A DNA stretch of 64,000 nucleotides from Seison nebaliae (Eukaryota > Rotifera > Pararotatoria > Seisonacea > Seisonidae), in contig JALJEE010001321.1 of assembly GCA_023231475.1 (NCBI GenBank), positions 1 through 64,000 on the forward strand, written 5' to 3'. Both the position numbers and the translations under genes were made by a program. Positions 12,022-26,500 of this stretch are shown piece after piece. Each line of letters begins with the position of its first letter. The stretch's first letter is position 1. The notes below the pieces were generated by a model. It saw only the letters and a program-made list of their open reading frames with translations. It was not told where the DNA came from and did no database searches.

Positions 12022-13448
12022 TTCCATCCCCGAATCACAATATATTCCGCCATTTTATGTTTATCAACTGTATGAATTAAAGATATTCGATAAAAAAAAT
12101 GAATAATGAGAAAAATAACCTTGAATTGAATCTCGACCACCATATGTTATATAAGGGAACATCTTATTCGAATCATACCAAGAGATCGAATTAAGACATG
12201 TATAATATTTATCATGGGCTAACATGAAGAATTGAGTTAGTTTGCAACTAACGTATATTTTGTAGAACGATAATCGTCTCGGCATATTTCTGTTAAGTTT
12301 CCAAATGAATTACATTTGAAAAATGAAGAAAAGTCGAACCGATAAAATTCCAATAGAACATCAGCAAAATCAGATACTTGCCAATTCAAATTATCTGTAA
12401 TAACATTAATAATTTTATTATTCTGGAACCATTTGAAGTCGTCGGGAGACGAATCGACATCTTTGAAGATTATCTGGATAACTCGATTGTTCGATGCATA
12501 AACTTCATATGAATACTAATTATCATTTTCAATAAACTCATCAAATCAATAGAGATTAATAAAAGTTGTTTAACTCTTTTGAATGTGGTAGTTGGAGATA
12601 ATATTCTCTTAAAATGATGAGCCGTTGGCGATGACGAGTACAATAATGAAATATCCGATCCAGATTTAGTTGGACCTATTTCTTCAATCTGATGACCGTT
12701 ATGTCCTCGCACCAAATAAATTATATCATCCCCATTTCTCAAAAACGGTTTTGGAGACTTATTCCAATGAGATCGACTACAAACATTTCTTCTCAAGTAG
12801 AATTTATGATTGAAATAATTTAGTCGATCATCATAAATGCTGAGATCATCATCATTCTTCCGATATACGATCAACTGACAATTTGTCGCTTTCACATAAA
12901 AACCGTAACAGACGTTCATTTGATGATTGGTGCAAGAATTCGCACAAAAAACTCCAGTTTCTGTTGTTCCAACGGGAATTGGAATCGTTTCGAAAATACA
13001 TTCATGATTCATTTCATCATTAATCTCATAATAATTGAATTCTTCATAACTCAACTGAAGAGAATAAATTAAAAATGGAAATTAAAGTGTTAATAAAAAC
13101 TTCTAATATTTTTCGTTCACATCGAACACCAGTCAAACCGGATGATCGATTCGAATTAGTCATCGATCTATAAACTCTGTCTTGTGTGTTTATTTCACAG
13201 AAAGTTGATAATCTGACTATTTTGTTTTGATAACCAGATAAACGGTATTTTATCAATCCCGTCCAATGATCATAGACTGTAGCGAATTCATTTCCATTCT
13301 CCACCGGAAAAGCGTTATACAAACGACAATGAGATATTGCATCATTGAAAGAAAATAAATTTTCAATATCAAACAATGGACAATTAGTAGCGAGAATGAC
13401 GGAAATACATAAAATAATGATGATGTTCACTATCCGTGTTAATATCAT
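12018..13448 (-). CDS. Putative secreted Cys-containing protein, unrecognised family
   Basis: Five exons join in consistent phase on the minus strand: 13101-13448 (the frame is open up to 13481, where an earlier Met exists), 12575-13054, 12269-12515, 12120-12218 and 12018-12067. Introns are 46, 59, 50 and 52 bp, three starting GTT and one GTTAAA. From the Met at 13448 the product is 407 aa; from 13481 it is 418. The start MILTRIVNIIIILC with a hydrophobic core looks like a signal peptide cleaved near an ATNC. The middle holds a spaced-Cys stretch (C-A-N-S-C...NVCYGFYV...C) reminiscent of a PAN/apple or similar small extracellular module, but this is weak. I recognise no full-length family. 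The whole gene sits between convergent MTO1 and divergent DNAH2. Exon boundaries are my reading of frame and splice signals and have not been compared with a transcript. Confidence 0.65.
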
Positions 13449-13481
13449 CACAATGTATTTGTTAGTTTTTGCCAGTATCAA

Positions 13482-14567
13482 CCAATATAATTTTAATAAG
13501 AAATGTTTGGATTAACTCTTCAATTTCCCTATTACTATGACAATTCATTAATTTTTCCCCTTCGTTTTTACCATTCTTTCATAAATTCTCCTCATAAAAA
13601 TAAATATTTGTTCAATGACAAATATTTTTCAAGAATTGAAACGGATGTTGTGTATTTTCAGAAAAATTCAATGTGATTGCAGAAGAACTTAACTCATAAA
13701 TATGTTGTTAATTTATTTGTCCAATGGAGAAAAAGCAAAAAACGAAATTTATATGATTTACAATAAACTATCGATATACAATAAAAAACTCGAACTATCG
13801 ATTATTTTCTTATTGTTAGTTTAAAGAAAAGTGTTCAATAAAAGATTAGAATTATATATGTCAAAATATATATATTGTTCTATCTGTTGTAAAAGACTAA
13901 AAAAAGAGATATTATTATAGTTATCGAAACTGTTCCTATTTAAAATATTTTTTTTTTTTTTTTTTTTTTTATTTATTGTAAAATCAAATCCCCTCGGGTA
14001 AATTAAAAAGAAAATTAGATAGATCACTGTACATGTTATCAGTGATAAATTTTCTATCAACGTCGATTTTATCTCTTAAATAATCCATCTAATTTATAAT
14101 TTTATAATTGTTCCCAATAATTAACATTCAGTGATAAATTAAAACAGTTTAAAAGTGAGACGTTTGAAGCGTAGGGGTTTTTACTGTACTAATAAGGTTT
14201 GACAAAAATGTAATTAAAAATGGAAGTACTGATTTTCCAAAATTCCAAAAGTAAGAAATTTCAAATAGATTTCAAAAAATTTTCCAATAAAAGTACAAAC
14301 AAATAAATAAGTGATAAAAGAGTGATTGAAGAAAAAAGTGTATTTCGATCAACAGTGGAAATGAGATCAAAGAAAGAATTGCAGCTTAATTTTAAAAATG
14401 GACAAAGTTCAAAAATTGGGAAAATGTTTTCGAAACGTCTTTTTAAGTAGTATAATGAAGGTAACTTAGCAACGATGTATAGTGGATCATACCAACAGTC
14501 ATTCTTCGAAGAGGAATTAACCGAAACTTTTCTTATTGAAATTATTTGAAATGTCAGTTAGTGAAAA
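13482..14567. other. Intergenic region between the secreted-protein gene and DNAH2
   Basis: About 1.1 kb separates two divergent genes, so it should include both promoters. It is AT-rich, with a 23-base T run at 13948-13970. No gene or clear factor site was seen. Confidence 0.5.
13948..13970. repeat. Poly(T) tract
   Basis: An uninterrupted run of 23 T. There is no adjacent retroelement-like sequence or target-site duplication that I can see, so it is treated as a homopolymer and not as the tail of an insertion. Confidence 0.85.
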
Positions 14568-17500
14568 ATGAGCCATTTGAATTCTGCGAACGCTAGAAGG
14601 TTCCTCCCTTCTCATAAGCATGATTGATTTTACTTTATTTCTAGTTCTAGTCGACGATCTTCTCGTCGAAGTTTAAGAGTTAAACCAGAGACAAGTCCGA
14701 GAATTGTTAATTCGCAAGTCTTACGTCAGGAACTACTTGACGCGGAAGCCGAATTCGTAAAACCGCCAGTTAAGAATGAGGAGGAAGGTGACGCTGAAGA
14801 AAAACGTTTATTGGAGGCGGCGGAAGATCGAGAAGAATTAATCAAATATATTACGACGTTAGCGAACGAATCTCAATTGTTGGAGACGTTAGTTCAAATA
14901 AAGAAGGAGGAGTTGGAACGTGAGAATCCTTACATGCATCAAACAGTCGATTATTCTCAGTTTAGTGACGCGCAAATTCCGTTTACTGATGATTCGATGG
15001 AATTGATAAAGAAGTTTGTTGATGACGCGTATACTGGAGAACTTTACATGTACTTCGATCAGGAGAATAAATTCCATTGTGAGGAACATCTGCCGAAGAA
15101 TTCGAAACAGTCCTTCTTCGTCATCTGGAAACAATCGGGAATGAGTATAAAACATATTAACGAATTTCTCGCTTATTGTGAGTATACTCATATTAAAGGA
15201 GATATGTTAAACAATCTTTTGAAGCAAACGAACAAATTATATTCTACATTGATATTTAATGACACCAGTTGGCCAGACAGTTATTCATTTATTTCACAAT
15301 ATCGATTTCATGAAGTCTTTCAGGTATTCGCAATGAATTGGCAGTTAATTTGCATAAATTCAATACGGCAGTTACCGATGCGAAATATTTGAGAGAGAAT
15401 TTGACACATTTATATTTGCCGAAGGAAGGACTTCATTTTACGGAGGAGGAATGTCTCTTGGACAAGGAATTCCTTCAACGATTAGAATGTTTCATTTTCC
15501 ATCAACAAATTTCGACGATTTCATTAATTTTATTTTAGCCATTATGATTTATTGGTCGAGACAATTGAAAAGTATTTTGACTTCACAGAAAAGTTTGGGA
15601 TTCGACGATTCGATACCGGAGAAAAGTGGACCGTTGGCGGAAATTGAGTTTTGGCGTTCTCGATGTCATGATTTGAATGGAATAAAGAAGCAGTTGGATA
15701 AATTAAGAATTTCGGAGATCATTCGTTTATTGGATTTGGGCAAATCGACATATCTCCAACAATTCGTTTCTCTGGCACGTGAAATTCGAGAGAGTTCAAA
15801 TCAAGCTGAATCGAACTTGAAATTCCTTCAAATTCTCAAAGATCCTTGTTATGAATTAGTTGAAGTGAACCTCCGTCAAATCTCCAATGTCATCCCACGA
15901 ATTTTACAATTAGTACGAATAGTATGGAGACATTCCGATTATTATAATACTGACTCGAAATTAACAGCTCTATTTAAACGGGTTTATTCTATCTTAATTC
16001 CTTCTTAATAATAATTTACAATTTTTTAGATAAGTAATGCCATCATTATAAGATGTCGTCAATCGATATCAGTCGAGAAAATTTTTAAAGGATTCATCTA
16101 TTCATGTCGTGCGTCGTTGAAAGACGCGATTAGTATTTGTAATGAATGGAGAATTCAGTATAAGAAAGCGGCGATTCTACACAATCGTTTCTCCAACGGA
16201 AAAAATAAATGGCAATTGGATGAGACAACGATCTTCGCTCAAATGGATGCCTTCCTTCAACGTTGTCACGATCTTCAAGAAATCTGCGATTGTCAAATAC
16301 ATTTCGCACGTTTCGCTGATGGTGAACGTGTCCCACCACCACAATTCGGTGGCACGAGAAGCACTCAAACTTTACGATCGTTACGAATTGTTGAGAATTC
16401 ATTCGATCGATATATCGATACATTAGGAGAAGTCGCAGATACGGCTCTCGATGTCACGTCAACAGTTTGGCATGATCGTTTCAGTAATTTCCGTTTAGCG
16501 GTACAGGATTTGGAAGTGATGATTAAGAATACAATTCGAGCTGCATTCGATACGGCCGCTAATGTGGAACAGGCGATCGAAATTCTTGATGTGTTTATGC
16601 ATTTGGCTGACCGTGAATCAGTTCGACGAACGTTAGATAAGGAAACGGTGAAAGTTCATTTGATGATCAATGACATGTTGAATTCAGTGAAACGACAAGT
16701 GACATCAGGAAAGATCATTCTCTCACCAATGATGCCTCAACATAGTGGGGCGGCTGTGTGGGCTCGCGGTGTTAAACGACGATTAGAGAGAACTATGTTA
16801 ATATTGAACATGGCACATTTCTTACCACCAACCGGTGTAGGCGAAGAGACGCGTACACAATACAAACAAGTCGTTCATGCGTTAGATGAATTGATAAGGA
16901 AACGATTTGCCGATTGGAATAATTCGTTGGATTCCACTCCTCACAAATTATTGGATCGTCCATTATTGAAACGACAGAAGAATAATCGATATCTCATTCA
17001 ATCCAATTATTCCGCCATACTTCGAATATTGATGCAAGAGATACGATATTGGGATTTGATGAATTTTGAATTTCCCAATTTCATTTCTGATTTCAATGAA
17101 CGTCGCAATGAACTTCGAAGTCTCTCGAATCATGTAGAATTGATTTGTCGTGAATATAATCGGTTTGTATTTTAATTTCAACATTTCCTCATCAATTTTT
17201 TTTAGCATTTATAAAACTTTATCGGCTGATCAACGTGGATTGTTCAAGGAGAAAGTGAAGAAATTGGATAAGAAGATGGCACCTGGTATTAATCGATTGA
17301 TGTTCCAATCGAAACAGACTGCTGATTATTTCATGCAGGATTCTCGTTCTCATATCATGAAAGTGCAACGATGGATTGACGAATATAAGAGGAAGACGAT
17401 GGCAATTTATGTCATCGTTCGAGATGTTTCCCGAGCGTTATTAGTTCAAATTGATTCGATGAGAACTTACGAAGTCGACAACTTTAACGATCTACAAGCC

Positions 17501-20500
17501 GAACATCGCCAAATGACTCAACATCATATTCATGAACTTTACAATAAAATCATCGCGACAATGAAAAGTCTTTATGAGATTTTCCGTTCAGATACCGACG
17601 ACGTACTTCAACAATGGCATATTTTCTGTGAATATATCGATGAGATGATCGAGGAAGCATTACGAATAAATCTCAAATTATCGATAAACGAAATTTTCGG
17701 GAATTTGGAAGGAAGAGTTATTCCTCTATTCAAAATTTATGCAACACTTGGCAAATACAATATTTGTATTGAGGATGATCAAATGAAATTATTGAAAATC
17801 GATCACGAATCAGAACATATCAATTTCCGTTATCGTGTCAGTGCACAACCATCAATCGATAACGTACGTGAGATAATCCTTTCAATAACTGATCATAGTA
17901 TTTGTGAAGCGTTTGCTCAATTGGATCGTCTACCCAACATCGTTTCAACCGAACGCTCATTGAAACAATCATTTGCATCAATTCTTTTGAACGATTCGGA
18001 AAAGATAAAAATGACAAGTGCACTCAGTGACACATTCGGCGTGCTTTATTTGGATGTGCAGAAATATTTAGGTACTTGGGACGAACAGAAAGACATTTAT
18101 AATGTTGATATGCAATTATTTCTGGAGAAATATCGTGACGGTGAATTGGGTATTCGATCAATCGAAGCTGATATTTCAAGATATACGGAAATTGCTAATA
18201 ATGTTGATGCGAAAGAAAGTATCAAGAATATTTCATTCATTGATATCGATAATAGTCCATTGAAAACGTCATTATGTCAATTATGTTCGGAGTGGCAGAA
18301 AGCATTTATCGATCTACTGAAAGAATTGGCGATTGAAGAATTGTTGCGATTGAGAAAAGAGTTAATCGAAGGAGCAGAAAAAGCCAGACGACCACCAGAG
18401 ACCCATTTAGATTTAGCTCCTATTGTCGCTTATCATCATGAGTTGCAACAAAAAATACCGGAGTTCGAAGCAGCTTTCCGTCCCATAAACGACAAATTTG
18501 ACCTGTTGGCTAAATATGACGTGGATATCGATCCTGATATCATCAAAAAATACAATACATTAAACGACGTATGGAAAGCATTCTTGAGTGCATTGGGAGA
18601 TGCGAAGGGAATGATTGTGAAACATAAGGAAAAATTCAAGACGAAACTATTGAATCAAACGGAAGATTTCAACAAGAATCTTGAAGCAACTGTACTCGAT
18701 TTCAAACAGAAAGGTCCCTACTCATCCAACATGGATCCGAAAGATGCCCTCAATTATATTCGTGAAATGAAAGCGAAATTGCTGTTGATGGAACAAGAGG
18801 AAGAGAATATCCGAGATACATTACGCTTATTCAATATCGATCATCCAATGTCGAAAGATATCGAATTATTGAAAATTGTTTGAAAGAATTTTTTTTCATT
18901 AATTTTTTTACAAACATTTTTAGGAGTTGGATTTAATGGAAGAGGTGTGGATGACGGTGGATGATTGGCAAACGAAATATTCTGATTGGAGTAATACTCA
19001 TTTCACTAAATTGGATGTATTATTCTTGGAAGATTATGCTACAGCCAAACTAACCAAAATGAAACATATTCATCAAGAAGTGAAGGTTTTTTTCCTTCAT
19101 CATTTTCTTTTTTCAGAAATTTCAACTAACGAGAAATTTGTTTCTTGGAATTTATTAATCTTATCATCATTAGTCAACTAATTATGTTTCTAAATTTTAA
19201 TAGGAACATATTTCCTTTGAAAAACCAACATTGTTTTCACAACTATTTTATTCTAACGACTGAATTTGATATTTTATGATTGATTCATTTGATATTCTTT
19301 TAAGATGAAACATTCGCTTTGGATTCATCGTTTCATTTCTAAATTAACAATTTTCACGATTAAAAATTTATGGATGAAACGAAGTTTTTTGGTAACTTTG
19401 TTCTCATTTTCCGTCGCAGTGTCCCCCTCGTGAAAACCTTCAGCAATGTTCCCTAAATTTTCCTTTTGTCTCCCCATAAACAATTTTTATCGTTCTACCC
19501 GGAAGAAGACGAATGTTTTACGATGAATAATTAATTTTGATTTCAATTTAGTCGAAAGATTGGGAAGTTGTTGATACTTTGATCGAAAAGTTAGAACAAT
19601 TCAAGAAATCGATGCCAATGATTAACGATTTGAACAAGAAAGCATTGCGAACTAGACATTGGGAACAAATAAAAGTTTAATGAAATTTAAAAAAAATAAT
19701 TTGATAAAAAATAATTATTTAGGAAGAAACATCAACATCATTTGATGAGACATCAGAAGATTTCACTTTAGGCGAAATCATCAGATTGAGAATGGATCAA
19801 TATGCAGTGATCATTGAAGAAGTGGCACAAGCAGCTGAGAAGGAATTTGCGATTGAAAATAAATTGAAAGATGCAACGAATATTTGGAATAGTCAGGAGA
19901 TCGATTGTGTGTATGTGAAAGAGAAACCGCAACATCGTATCAGGAACACTGACGTGATAACAACGATGATCGAAGATCATCAAGTGACGTTAAGTGCAAT
20001 GAAAACATCGAAATTTGTGAAACCGTTTTATGCGGAAGTGGATTATCTCGAACGAACGATATCAAAGATATTAGAAATTATCGAACTTCTATTGAGTGTT
20101 CAACGTCAGTGGTTGTATTTAGAGAATATTTTCGGTTCAGGTGAAGATATCCGACGACAACTCCCTCAGGAATCGAGAGAGTTCGATATCATCGATCTGG
20201 AATGGAAAGAAGTGATGAAAACGGTGTACGCCAATCCAAACGCTTATATGGCCACTCATCAGAAAGGAATTGATGAACGATTAGCATTATTAATCAAAAG
20301 ACAAGAAAGTATTCAGAAGAGTTTGGAAGAATATTTGGAGACGAAACGAATTGCTTTCCCCAGATTCTATTTCATATCGAATGATGATCTACTCCAAATT
20401 TTGGGTTTGTCAAAACTTCCAAATAAAGTGATGGTACATATGAAGAAATTGTTTGACAATTTGAGGAATATGGACGTGAAGAAACTTCACATACCAGGAG

Positions 20501-23500
20501 CAGCGGCAGCAGTTGTACGATATGAAGCGAGTACGATGGAATCGGGAGATGGAGAAATTGTACCGTTGACCCAACCGGCTAGCTTGAATGGACCGGTGGA
20601 ATTGTGGTTGAAGGAAGTGGAGAAATTGATGAGAAGTACACTTCAAGTTCGTTTGAAGGAATGTCGTGTTTCATTGAAACGTTTGTCGAACTCGTTAGAT
20701 TTATGGTTGAAAGAGAATCCGGGACAATTGTGTATTGTGACGAGTCAGATTCAATGGACGATCGATTGTGAACGAACGTTGATGCAAGTGAAAGAGAAAG
20801 GTGATAAGCGGCCATTTAAAATTATGAGAAGAAAACAAATTCAATATTTAGCCAAGTTCTCCGAAATGATACGACAACAAGCGTTAAATCGACAGAAACT
20901 CGTTGCCTTAGTAACGATCGAAGTGCACGCGAGAGATGTCATCGAAAGATTAATAAAATCGCCATCTTGTCAAGACATCTCATCATTCGATTGGCTCATG
21001 CAACAACGTTATTATTGGGATAAACATAAAGAGATTTGCATCATTCGACAAACCAATACGGAATTCCATTACGGTTATGAATATATTGGAAATTCTGGTC
21101 GATTAGTCATCACACCCTTAACCGACAGATGTTACTTAACTCTAACAACTGCCTTATATCTACATCGAGGAGGTTCACCGAAAGGACCTGCTGGTACCGG
21201 AAAAACGGAAACGGTGAAAGATTTGGGTAAATCGCTAGGTCAATATGTTATCGTAATTAATTGTAGTGATGGTTTGGATTATAAGTCGATGGGAAGAATG
21301 TTTTCTGGATTCGCCCAATCTGGTGCTTGGGGTTGCTTCGATGAGTTCAATCGTATCAATGTGGAAGTATTATCAGTGGTAGCGCAACAAATAACGAGTA
21401 TTTTGAAAGCGTTAGCGAGAAATGTCGATAGTTTTGTATTCGAAGGACGAGAAATAACATTGACACCAACATGTGGTATTTTCATTACAATGAATCCAGG
21501 TTATGCGGGTCGTTCAGAATTGCCTGATAACTTGAAATCGATGTTCCGACCAATAGCGATGGTTGTACCTGATTCATCTTATATTGCTGAAATAACATTA
21601 TTTGGTGAAGGTTTCAATAATACGAGAACACTCGCCAGAAAAGCACATACTCTCTATCGGTTGGCAATTCAACAACTATCGAAACAAGATCATTATGATT
21701 TCGGTTTACGATCACTCGTTTCCGTATTGAGACATGCTGGAAATAAAAAACGGAAATATCCCACATTGAACGACGAAGAGATTTTGTTATTGGCCATGAA
21801 TGATATGAATATCCCTAAAATGACACCGTCCGATTTACCTCTATTTTCTGGAATTGTTTCCGATCTCTTTCCCAGTATCACTCCTAAACCGATCGAATAT
21901 AAAGATTTCGGAACGGCAATTACAACCGCTTTCACCGAACATACATTACAACCAACTGAAGCAGCAGTGACGAAAGTCACTCAATTATACGAAACTTTGA
22001 AATCGCGACATTCGGTCATGATTGTGGGAGACACACAATCTGGTAAATCGACCACATGGAAAATGCTCCAATGTGCTGTGAATGAAATGAGCGAGAAATA
22101 TAAAACGACTGATAGTGCACCATCTGAATGGAATCGTATTTTCGAATATCCACTCAATCCCAAAACGTTAAGTCTCGGCGAGATTTATGGTGATTTCAAT
22201 TTGAGCACGAATGAATGGACGGATGGAATTCTCTCATCACTTATGAGACATATCTGTTCCGATACGACACCGGCCGTTAAATGGTTACTGTTCGATTCGC
22301 CCGTAGACACTTTATGGATTGAAAGTATGAATTCCGTTATGGATGATAATAAAATTTTAACATTAATCAATGGCGAACGTATATCGATGCCACCTCAAGT
22401 ATCTTTACTCTTCGAATTGGATTCATTGGCAGTTGCTTCACCAGCCACAGTTTCACGCTGTGGTATGGTTTTCTGTCATCTAGCCAATGTTGGATGGAAG
22501 GCGTTGGTGAATTCGTGGTTATCCACTAAATCGAAAGCACTCACTGCCATTTTACAACCGTCGATTGATAAATATTTCCAGAAAACTTTAGATTTCATTC
22601 GAACCAATTGTAAGACTATTGTTCAAGTTACCGACATGGAAGGCGTTCGTTCATTCTGTACGATATTTGATGTGTTCGCTGATGAGTATGCGAGAAGTGC
22701 CGATCCAAATGGAACGTTCTATTCACGTCATATTGATATGTGGTTCATCTTCTCACTCATCTGGAGTATTGGCGGAGCATTAGACGAAGTGGGTCGAAAG
22801 AAATTAGATTCATTACTTCGAGAAATGGAAGGCACTTTCCCTAATAAAGATTCCGTATATGAATATTATGTAGACGTACAACATCAGAATTGGATGTTAT
22901 GGGAAGAGAAATTGAGAAGTTCTTGGAAATATGATCCAATGATCCCTTTCTTCAAAATTATCGTACCGACAGTAGACACAGTCCGATACAAATATCTCGT
23001 CACCAATTTGGTATTGGCCAAACATCCGGTCTTGTTAGTGGGTCCAGTAGGTACGGGAAAGACAAGTGTCGCTCAAGATGTCATCAGTAATTTAGACAGT
23101 ATGATGTATGGAAGTCTCATAGTCAATATGTCAGCGCAAACGACATCAAGAAATCTGCAAATGATTCTTGAAACTAAATTTGAAAAACGAACGAAAGGTC
23201 ATTATGTGCCGAAAGTAGGACAGAATCTGATCGCCTTCCTCGATGATATGAATATGCCGGCGAAAGATGAATTCGGTTCTCAACCGCCTCTCGAATTATT
23301 GAGACATTGGATGGATTACGGTTTCTGGTATAATCGACAAGATCAAACACGAATGTATATGCAGGAAATGTTTACGATGGGTGCAATGGGTCCACCAGGT
23401 GGTGGACGAATGCAAATCTCACCAAGATTCCAATCACGATTTTGTGTAATCAATATGACATTCCCAACTGAAACGGAAATTAAACGAATATTCGGTTCGA

Positions 23501-26500
23501 TGTTAAAACAGAAATTGGAAGATTTCAGTGGGGATATTAGCAATTATGGTGAATCATTAACTAATGCTACCATTGAGATGTATAATGAAGTCATCAAACG
23601 ATTTTTACCAACACCAACTAAAATACATTATCTCTTCAATATGAGAGATATATCGAAAGTTTTCTATATCTCCTCCAACTCAATATAAATTCACTTTCTC
23701 TAAAGATATTTCAAGGGCTACTCCGAATAACAAACACGGAAGAATATGCCACATCAACATCTCTCGTCCGTTTGTGGGTTCATGAAAATTTCAGGTTTCA
23801 TCATTTCTCATATCTCACCTTATTATCTTTCTCACAGAGTCTTCCATGATCGTCTCAATGACGAAAGAGATGTCAAATTGTTCATCGATATATTATCCGA
23901 TAAATTAGGAACTCAATTGGATTTGACTTATCATAATCTTTGTCAAAACAAAATCCCACCAATCTTCTGTTCACTTTATTCATTATCTTCTCTTGTTCAT
24001 TATGTTTATGATATAGGTGATTTTATCACATCTGATCATCGATATGTCGATATTTTCGATTATGCCAATTTGAAAGCATATCTCGAACAACAATTAGGTG
24101 AATTCAATTTGACTACAAAATCATTAAAAATGGATTTAGTCTTTTTCCGCGATGCTGTCCAACATGGTTCTTTTGAACTCATCATCTTTGAAATTCACTT
24201 CATTAATTTCTAGTTACAAGAATTACACGTGTTATACGTCAAAGTCATGGTAATATGTTGTTGATTGGAGTTGGTGGTTCAGGACGACAATGTCTATCTC
24301 GTTTAGCGTCATTCATTTGTCACTTTACCGCATTCCAAACGGAGGTACATAAAGGATATACTCATGGTGATTTCCGTGAAGGTTTTCTTGAAAAAATTTA
24401 AATTCGTCCAATTATTAACGTGATTTCTATAGATATCAAACAACTATACAATAATGTTGCCCTATCCAATAGGGAACAAGTGTTTCTGTTTGCTGATACG
24501 CAAATCGTCGATGAACTGTTCTTAGAGGATATTAATAATATGTTGTCATCTGGTGAAGTACCTAATTTGTATCGACAGGAAGAGATTGATGAGATCAAAA
24601 CCGTTCTGCAGGATATTGCTCGACGACAAGGAATAGAAGATTCGGTGAATGCAGTCTTTCAATTCTTTTTAGACAGAGTTAAATCAAATTTAAGAATCAT
24701 CGTTTGTATGAGTCCGGTGGGGGAAATATTTAGGTTTTCATTCATTCATTTCGTTACCGTTTAGAAACTGTTCAATTTGTAGGAATCGTATTCGAATGTA
24801 TCCAGCATTAGTTAATTGTACGACGATCGACTTGTTTACAGATTGGCCGGCGGAAGCTCTGTTGGAAGTGGCGGAGAAATATGTGGGACACATTGATTTG
24901 GGAGAGAATTCGAATGTTAGATTTTTATTTTTGTGTGATGTGAACGTTGTGGAATTGAATGGACGTTCATCTGAAATTCATTTTGAATTTTGAATGTTTT
25001 CAACTAATTTGTTTTTCATCAACATTTTAAAGTTGATTTCACAAGATTATTTGGATGTGCTTAAAGGACATCTAACGCCTTCAAAACAATCTCCGACTCA
25101 TAACGAAAAAAAGGAGTCGTCAGGGAATGATGAGATATTCATATCTCAAAAGACTTTATTAGATCAAGTAATTATTTGATAGTTGATGATACTGTCGTCA
25201 ATACTCGTCAATAGTCTACCATTTATGTATATTCATCTATTATTGTTGTGAGGAGATGATCTCCTTCCTTATGTATCAATTGCTTTAGTCAAATATTCTG
25301 ATGATTGTGCAAAAAGATATTTTCCGTCTTTCTTGTCCTTTGTCGTTGTCATTTCCGAAGTATTTCCTGTTATTGTACCGATGACAACCACTTTCTATTC
25401 TTTTAGTTCAATGTCTAATCAACTAACATCTTTTGAAGATTTTATTAAATATTTGTGATGAAATTCGCTGTTAGAAACGAATATAACTTTATTTCTTCCC
25501 CCCCAAAATTTCTTCTCTCTTTTTTCCTTCACTTGATAATTTCATATTTCTCCTAATGAAAAATAGTGTCGTAATGAATTGGCGGTGGTATTGACCAAGA
25601 TCCATACATCAGCACGAGAATCGGCCTTGATGATGAAAGAGGATATGCAACGAGACAATTATATAACTCCATTCATTTATCTGGAAATGTGTTCGAATTA
25701 CAAAACGTTAGAAATGTGATAAGTTAAGTAAGTTAAAGTTTAATTTTTTCTAGGATTTTGGAGAATAAGAAAACTGAATTGGGAACTGCCCGAGATAAGT
25801 TGAAAGGTGGTTTATCAAAAATTGCAGAAACCAGTGACAAAGTGGAGCAGATGAGTGAGAGTTTAGAAATCGACAAAATTAAAGTACTTCAATTCCAGAA
25901 GGAATGTGAAGAGTTCTTATTCGATATAGTTCAACAGAAACGAGAAGCTGATGACAAACAGAAAGCGGTACAGAATACGAAATTGAAGATAGCTGATGAA
26001 GAGGTTCGTTGTGAAGGGATAGCTGAGACGGCTAAAGCGGAATTAGCGGAAGCGATGCCTGCTTATGAAGAAGCGAAAGAAGCTTTGAATCAATTATCGA
26101 AAAGAGACATTGCTGAAGTGAAAGCTTTCACTCGACCACCCAGACTAGTCCAATTGGTATTGGAAGCGGTTATGGTCATGAAACAATTAGAACCGTCATG
26201 GGCGGAAGCGAAACGTCAATTGGATAAACCAGGATTCTTGAAGGATCTCCAGAATTTTGATAAAGATAATATCAGTGATCGAACATTGAGGAAAATCGTG
26301 CATTATACGAGTGACAGAGATTTCATGCCAGATCTAGTTGGACGTGTAAGTACGGCAGCAAAATCGTTATGTATGTGGGTAAGAGCGATTGAAGCGTATG
26401 GCCACATTTATCGTGTGGTACATCCGAAACAACAACGATATGATCAAGCTCAAGCTGATTTGAATGAGAAACGACTAAAATTACAAGAAGCAGAAAATGA

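Noticed and set aside
13948-13970. Poly(T) as the tail of a retroposed insertion
   Set aside because: No element body, coding remnant or flanking direct repeat was recognised next to it.
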